A program made the translations under genes and the position numbers. DNA of 64,000 nucleotides from contig JAJEKV010000035.1 of the NCBI GenBank assembly GCA_021234155.1, positions 3,486,224 through 3,550,223 on the forward strand, read 5' to 3'. The notes under the pieces are model-generated. The model had not been told where the DNA came from and did no database searches. It saw nothing but the letters and a program-made list of their open reading frames with translations. Origin of the DNA: Isoetes taiwanensis (Eukaryota; Streptophyta; Lycopodiopsida; Isoetales; Isoetaceae). Positions within the stretch are counted from its first letter, which is position 1, and the number at the start of each line of letters is the position of its first letter. Below are positions 49,105 to 59,772 of this stretch, in pieces.

Positions 49105-52100
49105 AAAGGTAGAGCTTGAGACAGAAGCTTATACAAGAAAAAAGGATTCTGGATTATGCTCCAGCCTTCACTAGGGTGAATGTTCTGGCCACATCTGTCT
49201 CTGATCACACTCCTCAGATCATTCAGTGGCTTCATGACCACCCACCGCGGCCTCTCAGGACGGTTTTTAAGCTTAACACAACCTTTCTTCAGGATCCAGA
49301 GTTCATAGCCGGCTGTAAGCTCATTTGGCAGCAGATATTCAATCGGGATGAGGGAATGAGTGCAATGGTTACAAAGATTGGCTAGGGTAAAACAGTTTCT
49401 GCGAAAAGAATGGGGAGGCAAAAGGCTTTGGCTCAACGTCAAGCTTGATGCCTTATATGCGAATCGAGTCTCTTAGAGGGCGGGTCTCTCGATGGCTTGC
49501 GTGGAGCAAAGGTGCTTCGGCCGATCGAGGTTGAGGAGGAGGCCAAGGTGTCTCGTGCCCAGGGTCAAAGCGGGTTTGACGTGGTTGAAGCAAATGGACA
49601 CTTGCTCTCAAGTCTTTTTCCGAGCAGCCCGCCGAAGAAGTATCACGGCAGCCATGGCGGACATAGTTACACCCCGTGGAGTGTTGTTGCAAAGAACCGG
49701 ATGCTATCAAGGCCTTCGTAGCAGCGCACTATGAAACATTTTTCAAGGAGAGCCCGCTTCCCTCACAGAGTGTTTTTCAAGAGCTGGTGCTGGCCAAGGT
49801 TTCGCCAAGAATCTCAGCCCTTCAAAGACAGAGCTTAGAGGAGCCGTTGATGTAAGCGGGGAGTTGGGGGCGATGCCGCTGTTGGCTCGGAATAAGTGTC
49901 CTGGGTTGGATGGAATACCAGTGGAGTTTTTTCAGAAGTACTGGGAATGGGTGGGGGACTCGGTGCTGCAGGTGTATGTGGATCTTTTGGGGAATAACTC
50001 GATGCATCCTCTGGCTGAATCTGTTTGTATTTCACTTATACCCAAGTGTAAGCATCCTAAAACCATCAATGACCGAGGCCTATTACTCTATTGTCCGTAG
50101 TGTATAAAATCATTGCTAAGGCTTTGGTGAGAGGCTTAAGCCGATTACTAGTTCACGCCATTAGTGCAGAGCGATGCGGTTTTATACCTCGTGAGAATAT
50201 TCTTCATAATGTGGCTCTTTGCTTTTGAGGGAGTGCATTGGGCTCGTGAGGGATGAGGCAGCCCCTTGTTTTTCTTAAAATTTGGATTTTGCCAAGGCTT
50301 ATGACGATTGTCGGGCTGGCGCTTCTTGGCAGATATGATGCAGGCCTTTGGGTGCGGGCCTAGTTTCAGGGAAATGGTTATGAAGCTGCATGTGTCTGCT
50401 AGGGCGACAGTGAAGTGTCAGGGTGAGACTTCTTCAATCTTCTCGGTGGGCCGAGGCATTAGGCAGGGATGTCCGTTGGCCCCCTTCTTGTTCACTATAG
50501 TGGCAGAAGCTCTCTCGCAGCTTTTTCAGGTGGCAATTGCTGACAATGTGGTGCAAGGTCTCCGCATGGATGATGGGTTGCAGCAGGTTTGCAGTCAATT
50601 TGCGGATGATACATTCCTCTTTCTTCATGCAGACGAGTCCAATTTCCAGGCAGCCAAGAATATTTTGGATGCCTTTTCTTTAGCTTCGGGATGCTTGCTT
50701 AACTGGTCGAAGTGCTCGGCCATGTGGGTACTAGAGGAACCTCCTCCTGCGTGGTTGAGTCAGTTTCCCTGGGCTCTAACACCGCCACACACAGCTGCCA
50801 AACTGTTAGGCATACCATTTGGCTTGGACATTAATGCTAGGGCAATTTGGGCGGAGACATTACAGAATCTTAAGCAGCATTTGAATTGGTGGAGGGGAAG
50901 TAAACTCACCATGGCTGGTAGGATTCTGGTAGCCAAGTCAGTGCTCTGTAGCACTCATGTTTACGCAGCCTCCTGCATACTTGCGCCAGAAAGTGTGGTT
51001 AAGGAGTTGGATGACACCATTCGCAATTTTGTTTGGGGAGGAAATGAGGAGGGGGCTACAGTGAAGGTCGCATGGTGGAAGTGTGTGCGTCCCAGACAGG
51101 CAGGGGGTTTGGGTATGCTTGATGTGTCGTTGCACACGAAGGTTCTGGTGTCGAAATTCATCTGGCAGTTGTTGCAGGAGCAACAGTCCCCAGGTTTGGC
51201 TCTGTTGGCACAGTCACTTCGTCACTCTATTGTGTTTAGGAAGCCAGCTATTCTGGCTCAGTTGCCGTGGGCTCTGTTTGAGGATTTGCGGCCATTCCCT
51301 CATGCTTCGCCTTTTCTTAAGGGTCTCCTGAAGGCCTGGAAGGTGGTCAAGGTTCTCTTTTCATTGGACCCTAGCAGATGTATGGTAGCCTCATCGCCCT
51401 TTCTCTGGGTACCCTTGGACTCTGCATCTCCCTTGGCCTCTTCCTTACACCCAGGTACTCAGCGCCGATGGATTGTTTGCGGGGTAACATCCATCCGTGA
51501 CGGTATTGGGAGGGTCATCTGCGCCATGGGAGTTTTTAGGAGAGATTTGGCCCTGGGCGTGGGGACATACTCTGGACTTGGGCGAATTGCCAATGTTATT
51601 CCATTGCGGTTTGTCTTCTCAAGTCAATCGCGTTTGGAAGTCGCATAGTGGACTTGATGCATCTCGGTTTGTAGCATCGGGCTTATGGGCTCCTAGCGCC
51701 AGGGACACGTTGTCGCCGGATAAGTGGTCACTTAAGCTTCCGAGGGGAGTAAGTGGCCCGCCATGTGGAAGTGGGCGTGGAATACATTGCCTCCTCCTAA
51801 AATCCGTACCCTTTTGTGGCAGATCTTGCACCGTAGCCTCAGGGTGAATGTCCGAGTCCACGTGTTCAAGCCTCGTGCAGCGTAAACATGCCCTTTATGT
51901 GGGAGGCGGCGTGAGACCATTGAGCACTTGCTTTGTCCTATGCACAGAGGTAGGGGCAGCTTGGTCCTGGGTGAGAGCCCTCTTTGGGACTTCATTATGC
52001 AGTCAGAAGATTCTCTTGGGAGTCCTTCCTAGCAGGTGGGCAGTGGCCAAGCGGCAGGCGTTTCATTTATGCAGAGCTTGGCTTTTGTGGCTGATTTGGA

Positions 52101-52370
52101 AAAGACGGAGAGCGAAGGTCTTTCAGAATGCAGTGCTTAGCCCTTTTCGGTTGGTTCCGATCTTGAGGCATAAGTTGTGGCAGGCGTACCAAGTCTCAAG
52201 CTTGTCTGGCACAGTTAAGCGGGAAATTTGGTCGACATTCCTACAGATTGTGGATCATGATGGGCGCTTCATTTCTTAGCACCACACTTATCATTGTACT
52301 TGATCGCATTCTAGTGGTTTAATATATTCTTATATTCTTCAAAAAAAAAAAAAAGAAAAAAGAAAAAAGG
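49105..52370 (+). mobile_element. Second LINE (L1-like), 5'-truncated, plus strand, with A-rich tail
   Basis: Starts inside the endonuclease: SVSDHTPQIIQWLHDHPPRP and FKLNTTFLQDPEFIAGCKLI (49190-49340). It continues through broken frames, then the early reverse transcriptase with NKCPGLDGIPVEFFQKYW (about 49890-49950), the open frame at 50308-51648, and a C-terminal CPLCGRRRETIEHLLCPMH (51887-51945). It ends near 52270 with an A-rich tail at 52339-52370. It is more degraded than the first LINE, hence older or less selected. It sits where the ParB-like coding sequence should continue. Target-site duplication is not evident. Confidence 0.85.
50308..51648 (+). CDS. Reverse transcriptase part of the second LINE
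   Basis: 446 codons. GRGIRQGCPLAPFLFTIVAE (about residue 50) and QFADDTFLF (about residue 97) are the RT palm motifs; ADD carries two catalytic aspartates. LASGCLLNWSKCSAMW, LLGIPFGLDI and the KLTMAGRILVAKSVL thumb-like segment follow in the order normal for plant L1-type ORF2. The fingers region lies upstream in other frames (49860-50300), so the protein is not translatable from one frame. Confidence 0.85.
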   Translation: MSGWRFLADMMQAFGCGPSFREMVMKLHVSARATVKCQGETSSIFSVGRGIRQGCPLAPFLFTIVAEALSQLFQVAIADNVVQGLRMDDGLQQVCSQFADDTFLFLHADESNFQAAKNILDAFSLASGCLLNWSKCSAMWVLEEPPPAWLSQFPWALTPPHTAAKLLGIPFGLDINARAIWAETLQNLKQHLNWWRGSKLTMAGRILVAKSVLCSTHVYAASCILAPESVVKELDDTIRNFVWGGNEEGATVKVAWWKCVRPRQAGGLGMLDVSLHTKVLVSKFIWQLLQEQQSPGLALLAQSLRHSIVFRKPAILAQLPWALFEDLRPFPHASPFLKGLLKAWKVVKVLFSLDPSRCMVASSPFLWVPLDSASPLASSLHPGTQRRWIVCGVTSIRDGIGRVICAMGVFRRDLALGVGTYSGLGRIANVIPLRFVFSSQSRLEVA

Positions 52371-52545
52371 AGTTTATGGCTTTGTACAAAAAAACAATGA
52401 ACAAAGATAAAGTTTTAGGCGGGCAGGTTTCAGGTGCTTTAGTGATGGCCTTTGTGTTACATTGCAATGGGGAGACAGTAGATTGGCTTAGCTTTTATGA
52501 GCATTCATCTTCAGCCTCAAGAAGTAAAATGAGTGATATGTGCTA
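52371..52545 (+). pseudogene. Possible 3' exon of the ParB-like gene, beyond the second LINE
   Basis: Directly after the A-rich tail, an open frame reads EFMALYKKTMNKDKVLGGQV, then GALVMAFVLHCNGETVDWLS, ending near 52545. Composition looks coding and it is not LINE sequence. Its position on the other side of the insertion suggests that it continues the interrupted gene, but no homology shows this. Confidence 0.3.
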
Positions 52546-52979
52546 AAGATGTCATTACAAAGGATGAAGAGGAGGGGAATGACATACCTCCTAAAGTTAT
52601 ATCGTCTCGAATTATCGAATTATAAGTTTTCTCTACCATACTCTGGCCTGATTCAAACATCTCCCAACTACTACCCTTGTTGAATTCTTGGAATTGAGGT
52701 GGCTATCCTTACATTGATATTTTCGGTGACCCTACAGCGGGCCTTGGGATGGGTCTATACATAATGCGACTCTAGGCAGTCTCAAACTCAAGACATATAT
52801 GTTCTTGGATCAGTACGTTAGAAGTGATTTGATACCCTTTGAAGTGATTTGAGGTCCATTTTTTGGAAGAGCATTCAAGTTAGTAAACTGTTGGCGCCCC
52901 CAGAGTCCTGCCAAGAAATTGCACACAAATGTCACCTGAAATAAAAAGAATATTTCTTCTTAGATAAGATAGATGTGAC
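52546..52979. other. No gene recognised
   Basis: Presumed downstream end of the palindrome-array element. I looked here and at 39300-39840 for matching terminal inverted repeats and found none. A short phrase, agtgatttga, is duplicated at about 52820-52850. Confidence 0.35.
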
Positions 52980-53800
52980 AAAGTTTACATATGTAACGCT
53001 CAACTACTCCAGCCTAACCAACTAGACAAAACATCCAACTATTTATGGGAAATCCGTCCCATCCTCTTATAGTAGTGTCAAAAAATGCTCCGTAGGCACA
53101 TCACTAAAATCTCTCAAATCGATCCATCACAATCTCTCCCACTATGACTATGTTCGAGCTCGAGCATCATGCCTTTGCGGACAACCAACAATGGACTTCC
53201 CCTCCAAAGTGGAACGATCATATGATGTACTTCCTCTCCACAATGGATTTACGTGTCATATGAGATCCAAGTCATCTATGCCACCACAGAGATACAACGA
53301 GATCCATGTCATCTATGCCCCCACATAGACACAACGAGTTACGAGTTTACATGTTATATGGCCCATGTCATTTATGCCCCCACAGCGACTCGAGCCACAA
53401 CGAGTTACGACTTTACATGTCATATGATCTATGCCATTCATGCCTCCACAATGATTTACATGTCATATGTGAGATCCATGTCATCTATGCCCCCACAGAG
53501 ACTCGAATTCAAGACTTGCTCTGATACCAAATGTAACATTCCTTAACCACCCCGGCGTAACCAACTGACGAAAACATCCAAATAATTTTCTGAAATCCAT
53601 CCCACCCTCTTATGGTGGTGATAGGAAACACCCCAACCAACCGGTCAAAACATCCAAATATGTATGGGAAGTCCATTCCACCCTCTTATGGTAGTGTCAG
53701 AAAACACCCCATATGCATATCATTAGGATCTCTCAAAATCCATCCCACCCTCTTATGGTAGTGTCAGAAAACCCCCCACATATATATCATTAAATGGGTC
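52980..53800 (-). repeat. LTR-retrotransposon remnant with primer-binding site and internal tandem repeats
   Basis: gctctgatacca at 53519-53530 is the exact complement of the plant initiator-Met tRNA primer-binding site TGGTATCAGAGC. The adjoining tgtaacattccttaaccacc (about 53533) resembles tatgtaacgctcaactactc at 52990, and both are followed by aaaacatccaa and ccatccca...cctcttat phrases, so LTR-derived pieces lie on both sides. Between them, 53270-53510 holds four or five copies of a 55-60-bp unit with tcatctatgcccccacag. A further partial duplication lies at 53630-53780. No gag or pol coding remains. Confidence 0.6.
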
Positions 53801-54704
53801 CCTTATAACATAAAAATTACGAAATTTATCTATTGCATTAATTAAGCATAATAACTGTTTGCTTAAAATTACTGTGTTTTTTTGTCAATTTTATAGGACG
53901 TAAAAGTTTCTCTACTATTTGTGGAGCGGCGATGCTAATCCCCTACTAATCCCTTATTTCTTGCTGTGCTCTTCTTTCGTGCTCTTTCTTGCTGTTGCTC
54001 TGCAACTGGACTTCTGCCACAATTTCTTTGTTAACTAGACTTCGGATGTTGCTCTGCAATCGGACTTTTGCTTTGGTAAACCAGAGGCATCGAAATAGCT
54101 TTGAAATGAAATCGATTTTGGTAAATGGCTGCGTAATAGCTTTAATCCGCCCGATTGAGGTAGAAATGGACATTTTTCAAGCTTTAATCCGGCGATCATT
54201 TGCTTTGTTTATTTGTTATTAATACTGGCAGGAAATTTCATCTTCAGGGTACAAACATGGTTGCATCTGTTATGCTTGTCGAAGCACTTGTATGCTCAAT
54301 ATTTACCACCCCTTTTTGGATCTGGAGGCGAGATTTAACCTTGAAGGTTTTTGCCCCTATTTAACATGCAATAGGCAATCTACCTCCTTTTCACTAAACC
54401 TATTGCAAGATTTTGCTTTCTTCTTCCCATGTTTTCTGGGAATGGCACGGCTATCTTCAGAAACTTTACATGAGTGTCCATAGTGGCAAAAGAACGTCTC
54501 CATTTGATCCTGAAGGTCACCTAAGAGCCAACCTACAACCTCCTTGTTGCCATAGCTTCTCAGCCATAGCCTCCTCTGCTATCGCTTCTCAATCGAAGCC
54601 CGTCTACCATCGCTTGTCCGCCATAGCCGCTTAGAGAAATTTCTTAGATGCCACGTGGCAAGCTAGTACTGGATGTAATTTTAGCAAATAGTTATTACGT
54701 CTTG
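53801..54704. other. No gene recognised
   Basis: Several plus-strand frames of 60-77 codons overlap between 53989 and 54634 without any domain. Short repeats of the type ttgctctgcaac-ggacttttgc occur near 53994-54073. Confidence 0.4.
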
Positions 54705-54840
54705 TAATTGCCCTGAGTCGGGCATTCCGCCTGTAAAGAGCATCGGCGACCCACTCACGGTTCGACGCTCGTGCACCGCCTCATTTGGCGGGGCCGTCAG
54801 AGCCTTTTACAGGGCAGAATGCCCCTCCTCATGGCAATTA
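54705..54840. repeat. 136-bp foldback element (MITE-like)
   Basis: taattgccctgagtcgggca at 54705 pairs imperfectly with the complement of the last 35 bp (ending ggcaatta at 54840). The loop contains CG-rich text (cggcgacccactcacgg). Small non-autonomous elements have this form. I see no clear target duplication. Confidence 0.6.
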
Positions 54841-54894
54841 CCTAGTAAGTAACTTCTATAAAAGTCAATTCAGATTGTAAGGAAATTTTAACAT

Positions 54895-55191
54895 ACTAGG
54901 GACAAATGGAGGTAACCCGATACTAGGCACGGCCACATGAACTTTTTTTTAGGTACCCCCTTCCCCCTTTTTCAAATTTAGGGGTGGAGGCCCCCCACTT
55001 AAATGCGGAGGTCAGATTTGTGTACCCTTCCTTTTAGCCCCCCCTCCTTATAATTTCCTTAAGATTTTTGGAGGCCCTCTTCTTTTTGTTGGAGGCCCCC
55101 TCCTCTCCTGTATGGGGAAACGTACATGGAGGGGGTAAGGAAAACCGTCATGTGGCCGTGCCTACTAGGGACAAATGGAGGTACCCGGTAC
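54895..55191. mobile_element. Small TIR element within flanking direct repeats
   Basis: Perfect 17-bp inverted repeats, taggcacggccacatga (54924-54940) and its complement (55148-55164), enclose about 200 bp of pyrimidine/purine-biased sequence. Directly outside each lies the same phrase of about 28 bp, actagggacaaatggaggta (54895 and 55164). That is far longer than a usual target duplication, so the element may have inserted between pre-existing repeats, or the direct repeats may be part of it. It has no coding capacity. Confidence 0.7.
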
Positions 55192-55574
55192 CAATGGTAA
55201 AGTGTATGTGCTGATATGTAGAAGGATTAGGAATATTATATGTGCTACAAAAGACGAAAACTAGGATGTTCAGATTCGGCGCTAAACTAGGACAGGAGTG
55301 TGTAATAAACTAACTACCATTCGGGACACCCCACAGAGGGCATTTTTATAAGAGCAGCAATGAATATGTTAGACAAGTGGCAAACATGCCAGAAGTGACG
55401 TGAAAACATGAGCTTGAATCAGATTTTAAAGCATTCGTCATGATACACAATAAAATCAGAGATGGAGCATTGTTAAACCAAAATCTTGACATTAGAAAAA
55501 GGCCTTGGAAAGGCTCTTAGATGGCATTATTCTCTGCCATTATATTAATGATGACTTCAGATGCACATACCGTT

Positions 55575-55796
55575 CACAACATGGCAACTGGGGAGCCCAT
55601 TCCGCTTCCGGAATGGAAATAGGCAGGCTGGATTCCGCTCAACAGGTGAAGAACAGGTAAAACGGATCAAAATTTCTCTCCTCCCCAGTTGCCATGTTGT
55701 GGGGGGATGAAACAGGGTCGACGATTCCAGGACCCGCTCCCGGCTGCCGCCGGTCGCGGGACCCCCTGGAATCGTCTCCCCTGTTTCCATCCCCCC
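55575..55796. repeat. Compound foldback: two adjacent hairpins
   Basis: cacaacatggcaactgggga (55575-55594) is exactly complementary to 55682-55701. Immediately adjoining, ggggggatgaaacaggg (55701-55717) pairs with 55779-55796 with one bulge, and inside it gacgattccagg (55720-55731) pairs with cctggaatcgtc (55765-55776). The loop is GC-rich. It lies about 130 bp downstream of the SHMT stop codon, in or just beyond its 3' untranslated region. Confidence 0.8.
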
Positions 55797-55927
55797 ATAC
55801 ATGATGGATGTGCGCATGATAAAGCTCAGAAACAGATACTATTGAGAAACAGATAGGAATGTAAATACAAAATGCCAACCAATTGTTGGAATCAAGAAAA
55901 AAAATCCGCGCACAGCAGCATGGCACT

Positions 55928-57776
55928 CTACTCAGCATATTTCATTGTCTTCACAGAAAAACCAGGCATGTCAAATGATGAAGCAAACTTCTCCACCTCT
56001 GCCTTCAAGTCAGCAATATCTTTGTTGTTCTCAAGGCCCTTGTTAAAGTCCCTCAATAGCTTTCCATATTCTTTCTGGACACCAAGAGTTATATCAATTG
56101 CCTTTCCAAGAAAGTCTGCTATTTTCTCAAAATCGGCTTCCTTTAGACCCCGCGATGTCATTGCAGGTGCTCCTGCAAGCAATCATACCTCAACATATTC
56201 AATAACCTAATAGACATTCAATTTAAATCAAAATTCAATTTATAACTTGTGAACAGCACTCTTACGCATGATACCCAACAACACTACCATGTTGAGTATC
56301 ATAAGTTAATCAGCTTAATTCTACACCTTAAATTTGAATGCACTCCAACTTTATAAACCTACCAATACGGACACCTCCTGGGGCCAGGGCACTGCTGTCA
56401 CCAAACACTGCATTCTTGTTCAAAGTGATGTGACATAGTTCACATACTTTCTCTACTTTGTTGCCTGTAATTTAAGGCATGCACATAACAAACATTAACA
56501 AAGCTGAGATTTTTAAGCATTGTCATTTATATTTTACTAATAACATACCAGTAAGTCCAAGAGGTCTCAGATCCCAGAGTACCAGATGATTCTCTGTACC
56601 ATCTGTGACAAGCTTGTATCCTTTCTTCATCAAAGCATTAGCAAGAGCAACTGCATTTGCTCTTATCTGCTTTGCATATGTTTTGAAGCCTGGAGTGGCA
56701 ACTTGCTTCAAAGCAACTGCAAGAGCAGCAATCTGATGATTGTGAGGTCCACCTTGGAGGGAAGGAAAAACAGCAAAGTTAATTTTCTCTTCATAGTCAT
56801 AGTAGCTCTGATCTGTCTGTCCCTTCTTCGCAGGCTTCGGGCCTTTCCTGTAGAAGATCATTCCAGCTCTAGGTCCCCTGAGGCTCTTGTGAGTAGTGGT
56901 AGTAACAACGTCACAGTACTCAAATGGGCTTGCTGCTTCCTGCATACATAAAAAACTCTTGTAAGATGGCACATGCAGATCTATGGTGTTTGCACAAGTT
57001 TTAGGAGGATCATAAACAATCTTTCCAGTGATAAAACTTTATGGTATCTGACGAGATTAGGATAGTACAATGCAAAATTCAAAATCCAGAAAGCTTACCC
57101 CAGTAGCTACAAGACCACTGATATGAGCCATGTCACAGAGAAGATAAGATCCACATTTATCTGCAATAGCACGTAGCTTGGCATAGTCCCAATCCCTAGG
57201 GTATGCACTACCTCCACAGATTATCATGCGAGGCCTGAAATCCAAAGCCTTCTCCTCTAGCTTTACAAAATCAATGTAGCCAGTGTTGGGATCCACCTTG
57301 TACGGCAAACTCTCAAAATAAATCGAAGTGGCTGAAATCTTCTTTCCACCAGATGTATAATAACCATGTGTAAGATGACCACCAGAAGGCAGATCTAGGC
57401 CCATAATCCTATCATGCGGATTCAACAAAGCTGTATATGCTGCAAAATTTGCAGGGCTGCCTGAATATGGCTGCACATTCACGCCCCATTTATCCGATTC
57501 CAAATTGAAGGCCTTAAGGGCTCTAGATCTGCAGAGATTTTCAATCTGGTCGATGAATTCATTGCCACCATAATAGCGAGCGCCAGGCATACCTTCAGAA
57601 TATTTGTTGGTCAAGGCGCTTCCAAGGGCTTCGATTACTGCTTGGGAGGTAAAATTTTCAGATGCAATAAGCTCAATTCCTTTCCACTGCCTTGCCTTTT
57701 CATGCTCGATAAGATCATAAATTTCTTCATCTGTCTCTTTAAGGGATGTGTTACCCCATTCTGCGACGGTCGTCAT
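55928..57776 (-). CDS. SHM4: Cytosolic serine hydroxymethyltransferase
   Basis: Interconverts serine and glycine with tetrahydrofolate, feeding one-carbon metabolism; PLP-dependent. Exons on the minus strand: 57776-57099, 56939-56549, 56464-56363 and 56172-55928, giving an uninterrupted frame of 471 residues, the usual length of plant cytosolic SHMT. All junctions are GT-AG and in phase. Motifs in order: [76 protein letters not shown], the PLP-lysine motif [15 protein letters not shown] (lysine at about residue 244), [17 protein letters not shown], and [15 protein letters not shown]. The start begins [12 protein letters not shown] with no transit peptide, hence cytosolic. It is the only fully intact host gene in the window. 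The symbol follows the Arabidopsis cytosolic gene; the paralogue is not determined. Confidence 0.96.
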
Positions 57777-58204
57777 GGCTGGCAAGGAAAAAAAAGATAC
57801 ACACATGTTCAACGAAAGAAAAATGCCAGAATAGGTATCAAGACAACAGGATTAAACCCGAGAAATGGAACGAGGCAGAGAGCTGAAAATGCAGCACCGA
57901 ACACAGAAAAAACCAGATTCGAGCAAAGGAAAATGCCGGAATAAAAACAAAGAGGGAAGCATTAAAACCCATACCAGATATCTAAGTCTCAGGGTCGAAA
58001 TGAAGCTCCGGAACTAGAGAACACGCCGGAGACAGGCTCGAAGATGGACAGCTTGATCTGGACGATGAAACGAGTTATATGGTGCTACCCAATATGAAGG
58101 GAGATCTCAGATTTGGACCGTTCGTGGCGCCTGTGATGTGTGGTCGAGATTTACGGATCGGCGAAAGATCTGATCCGTTGAACCCACACGTCTGGGTGAA
58201 AATA

Positions 58205-58222
58205 TTTTATATATACTATAGG
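58205..58222 (-). promoter_or_regulatory. Candidate TATA region of the SHMT gene
   Basis: On the minus strand the sequence reads ctatagtatatataaaat, about 430 bp upstream of the start codon. This would give a 5' leader of about 400 nt, purine-rich and without a strong upstream ORF. No other core element is identified. Confidence 0.4.
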
Positions 58223-58529
58223 AAATTAGAAAATGGCGCCCACCAAAGTGCATTTCTTCATAGATTGATAAAAGAGTCACATGTATCAATGTATATCGGT
58301 GCATGTTGTAACGGTCTTGGCCACTTGATGGGCTAGTATATGTACGTATGTACACATGCTTGGCATGCATACAGAATGGAGAGCTCATAAGTAAGGGTTT
58401 ACCTCTATGGAAGAGGATTTTTACAAGAGGTTTTGCAGAGCAGAGACGGCAGAGAAGGATTCAATCGAAGACACTAAGGAGGCAAGAGCTTGGAGATCAC
58501 ATCGAGAACTGCATCAAACATCTCTTTCA

Positions 58530-58565
<36 letters not shown>

Positions 58566-59169
58566 GAAGTCAGCCAGATCTATTTGAGATTTCATATGCT
58601 AGATATTGGATTCAGAGAAAGTAGGTCAAAATTGCTTGGAGAGAGCCGATTTGGCCTGAGAAGTGTCGATTTAGCATGTAGAACTTCATGAAGCCAAGAT
58701 TGAAATGAAAAACATATGTGTCGTTTGTTATTTCTTGTGTTGTTTATTCTTGTCAGAACAGCAAGGCTAAGGAACTGAACTTGAGTGAACCCCGGCATAA
58801 CGGCGTCAGTGTTAATTTTGAGTTCTTGGCATATGTCTTGCAGCAGCAGTCGATGATTGCCGGATGCTACAATCCTGCAATGCTCAAGATCATGAAACAA
58901 GAAAGAGACAAAATATGCACAAATAATATGGGAAATGTGCGCCAAATGAGGCTCTCCAAATTTGAGATCAAACCAGCCCTACGTCTAGTTAAATCTAAGC
59001 CCTACACTTATGCTAACCTAAACATGCCAAGTGTAGTCTGCCACCTCTGACACCTAGCATGTGCACAATCTTAACCACTAGGTGGTTAACAATAACTCAA
59101 GGTATAATTTCTTGCATTTCTAACTTCCAATCTATAGTCCATCTATATTACATAACAAAACCTCACACT
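58223..59169. other. No gene recognised; long oligo(T) run
   Basis: An uninterrupted T run occupies about 58530-58564, possibly the tail of a minus-strand retroposed sequence. The plus frame at 58718-59050 (FEFLAYVLQQQSMIAGCYNP) has coding-like composition but no domain I recognise. Confidence 0.4.
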
Positions 59170-59377
59170 CAAGGCCTTCAAATTGAGACATGTAGATGAA
59201 TACGAGACGCGGAAGGAGAGGCTATGTCATTGTTGCCAGCTGGAAGTTATTGAGGACGGGTGCCATATTCTTCAGCACTGCCTAGTATTTGGACCTATCA
59301 GGGTGCGCTATGTTGAAGAAAACATGATGTATGGCTATGCTAATCAAATAAAGCTCACAACGAATCATCAATTGTGA
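59170..59377 (+). pseudogene. LINE ORF2 C-terminal fragment
   Basis: 64 codons with RLCHCCQLEVIEDGCHILQH and CLVFGPIRVRYV, matching the C-terminal zinc-binding tail (C-x-x-C...H-x-x-x-C) of plant LINE ORF2 proteins such as that at 43868 in this window. No reverse transcriptase lies upstream, so it is an isolated remnant. Confidence 0.6.
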
Positions 59378-59741
59378 AGAAGATAACTACATATTTGTGT
59401 TAAAACACTCTTACCTAAACAACATCCAACAAAGATCAAATTCTAAGAATTTTCAAACATAAACTATCTAGATGCTCATGCAATATTTTGTTTCCTCCTC
59501 TATCTAACCATTATCCCAAGCCTGCCCTACTGCTAGTTATCTTTTCTACTGAGATATCCTCATTTTCTACAGAAAGCAATAGAACATAGAATACAAGTAC
59601 AGATGGAGCAGCTCTACAAAAAACATGTTACATGGCGGCACCCACGGAGAATTGATTTATGAATGAAGACCTCCTTTGCAATGTGGTTGTGTCTAAATGT
59701 ACAAAAATGCTTCACAAGCTTATACTCAGAAATAGAATGCT
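59378..59741. other. No gene recognised
   Basis: AT-rich spacer before the DIRS-like element. Nothing stands out. Confidence 0.4.
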
Positions 59742-59772
59742 ATGGTTCTCTTCTTATATAGAAGAGAACCAT
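59742..59772. repeat. Perfect hairpin with TATA in its loop, at the start of the DIRS-like element
   Basis: atggttctcttc and gaagagaaccat pair perfectly around the 7-nt loop ttatata. After it, pyrimidine-rich leader-like sequence runs for 1.6 kb up to the first ORF. It could mark the 5' end or promoter of the retroelement. Confidence 0.6.

Noticed and set aside
52369-52545. Using this piece to define the end of the ParB-like protein
   Set aside because: No homology links it to the upstream exons; kept only as a low-confidence feature.
55557-55938. Minus-strand ORFs of 86 and 99 codons downstream of SHMT
   Set aside because: They lie across the compound hairpin and have no domain.
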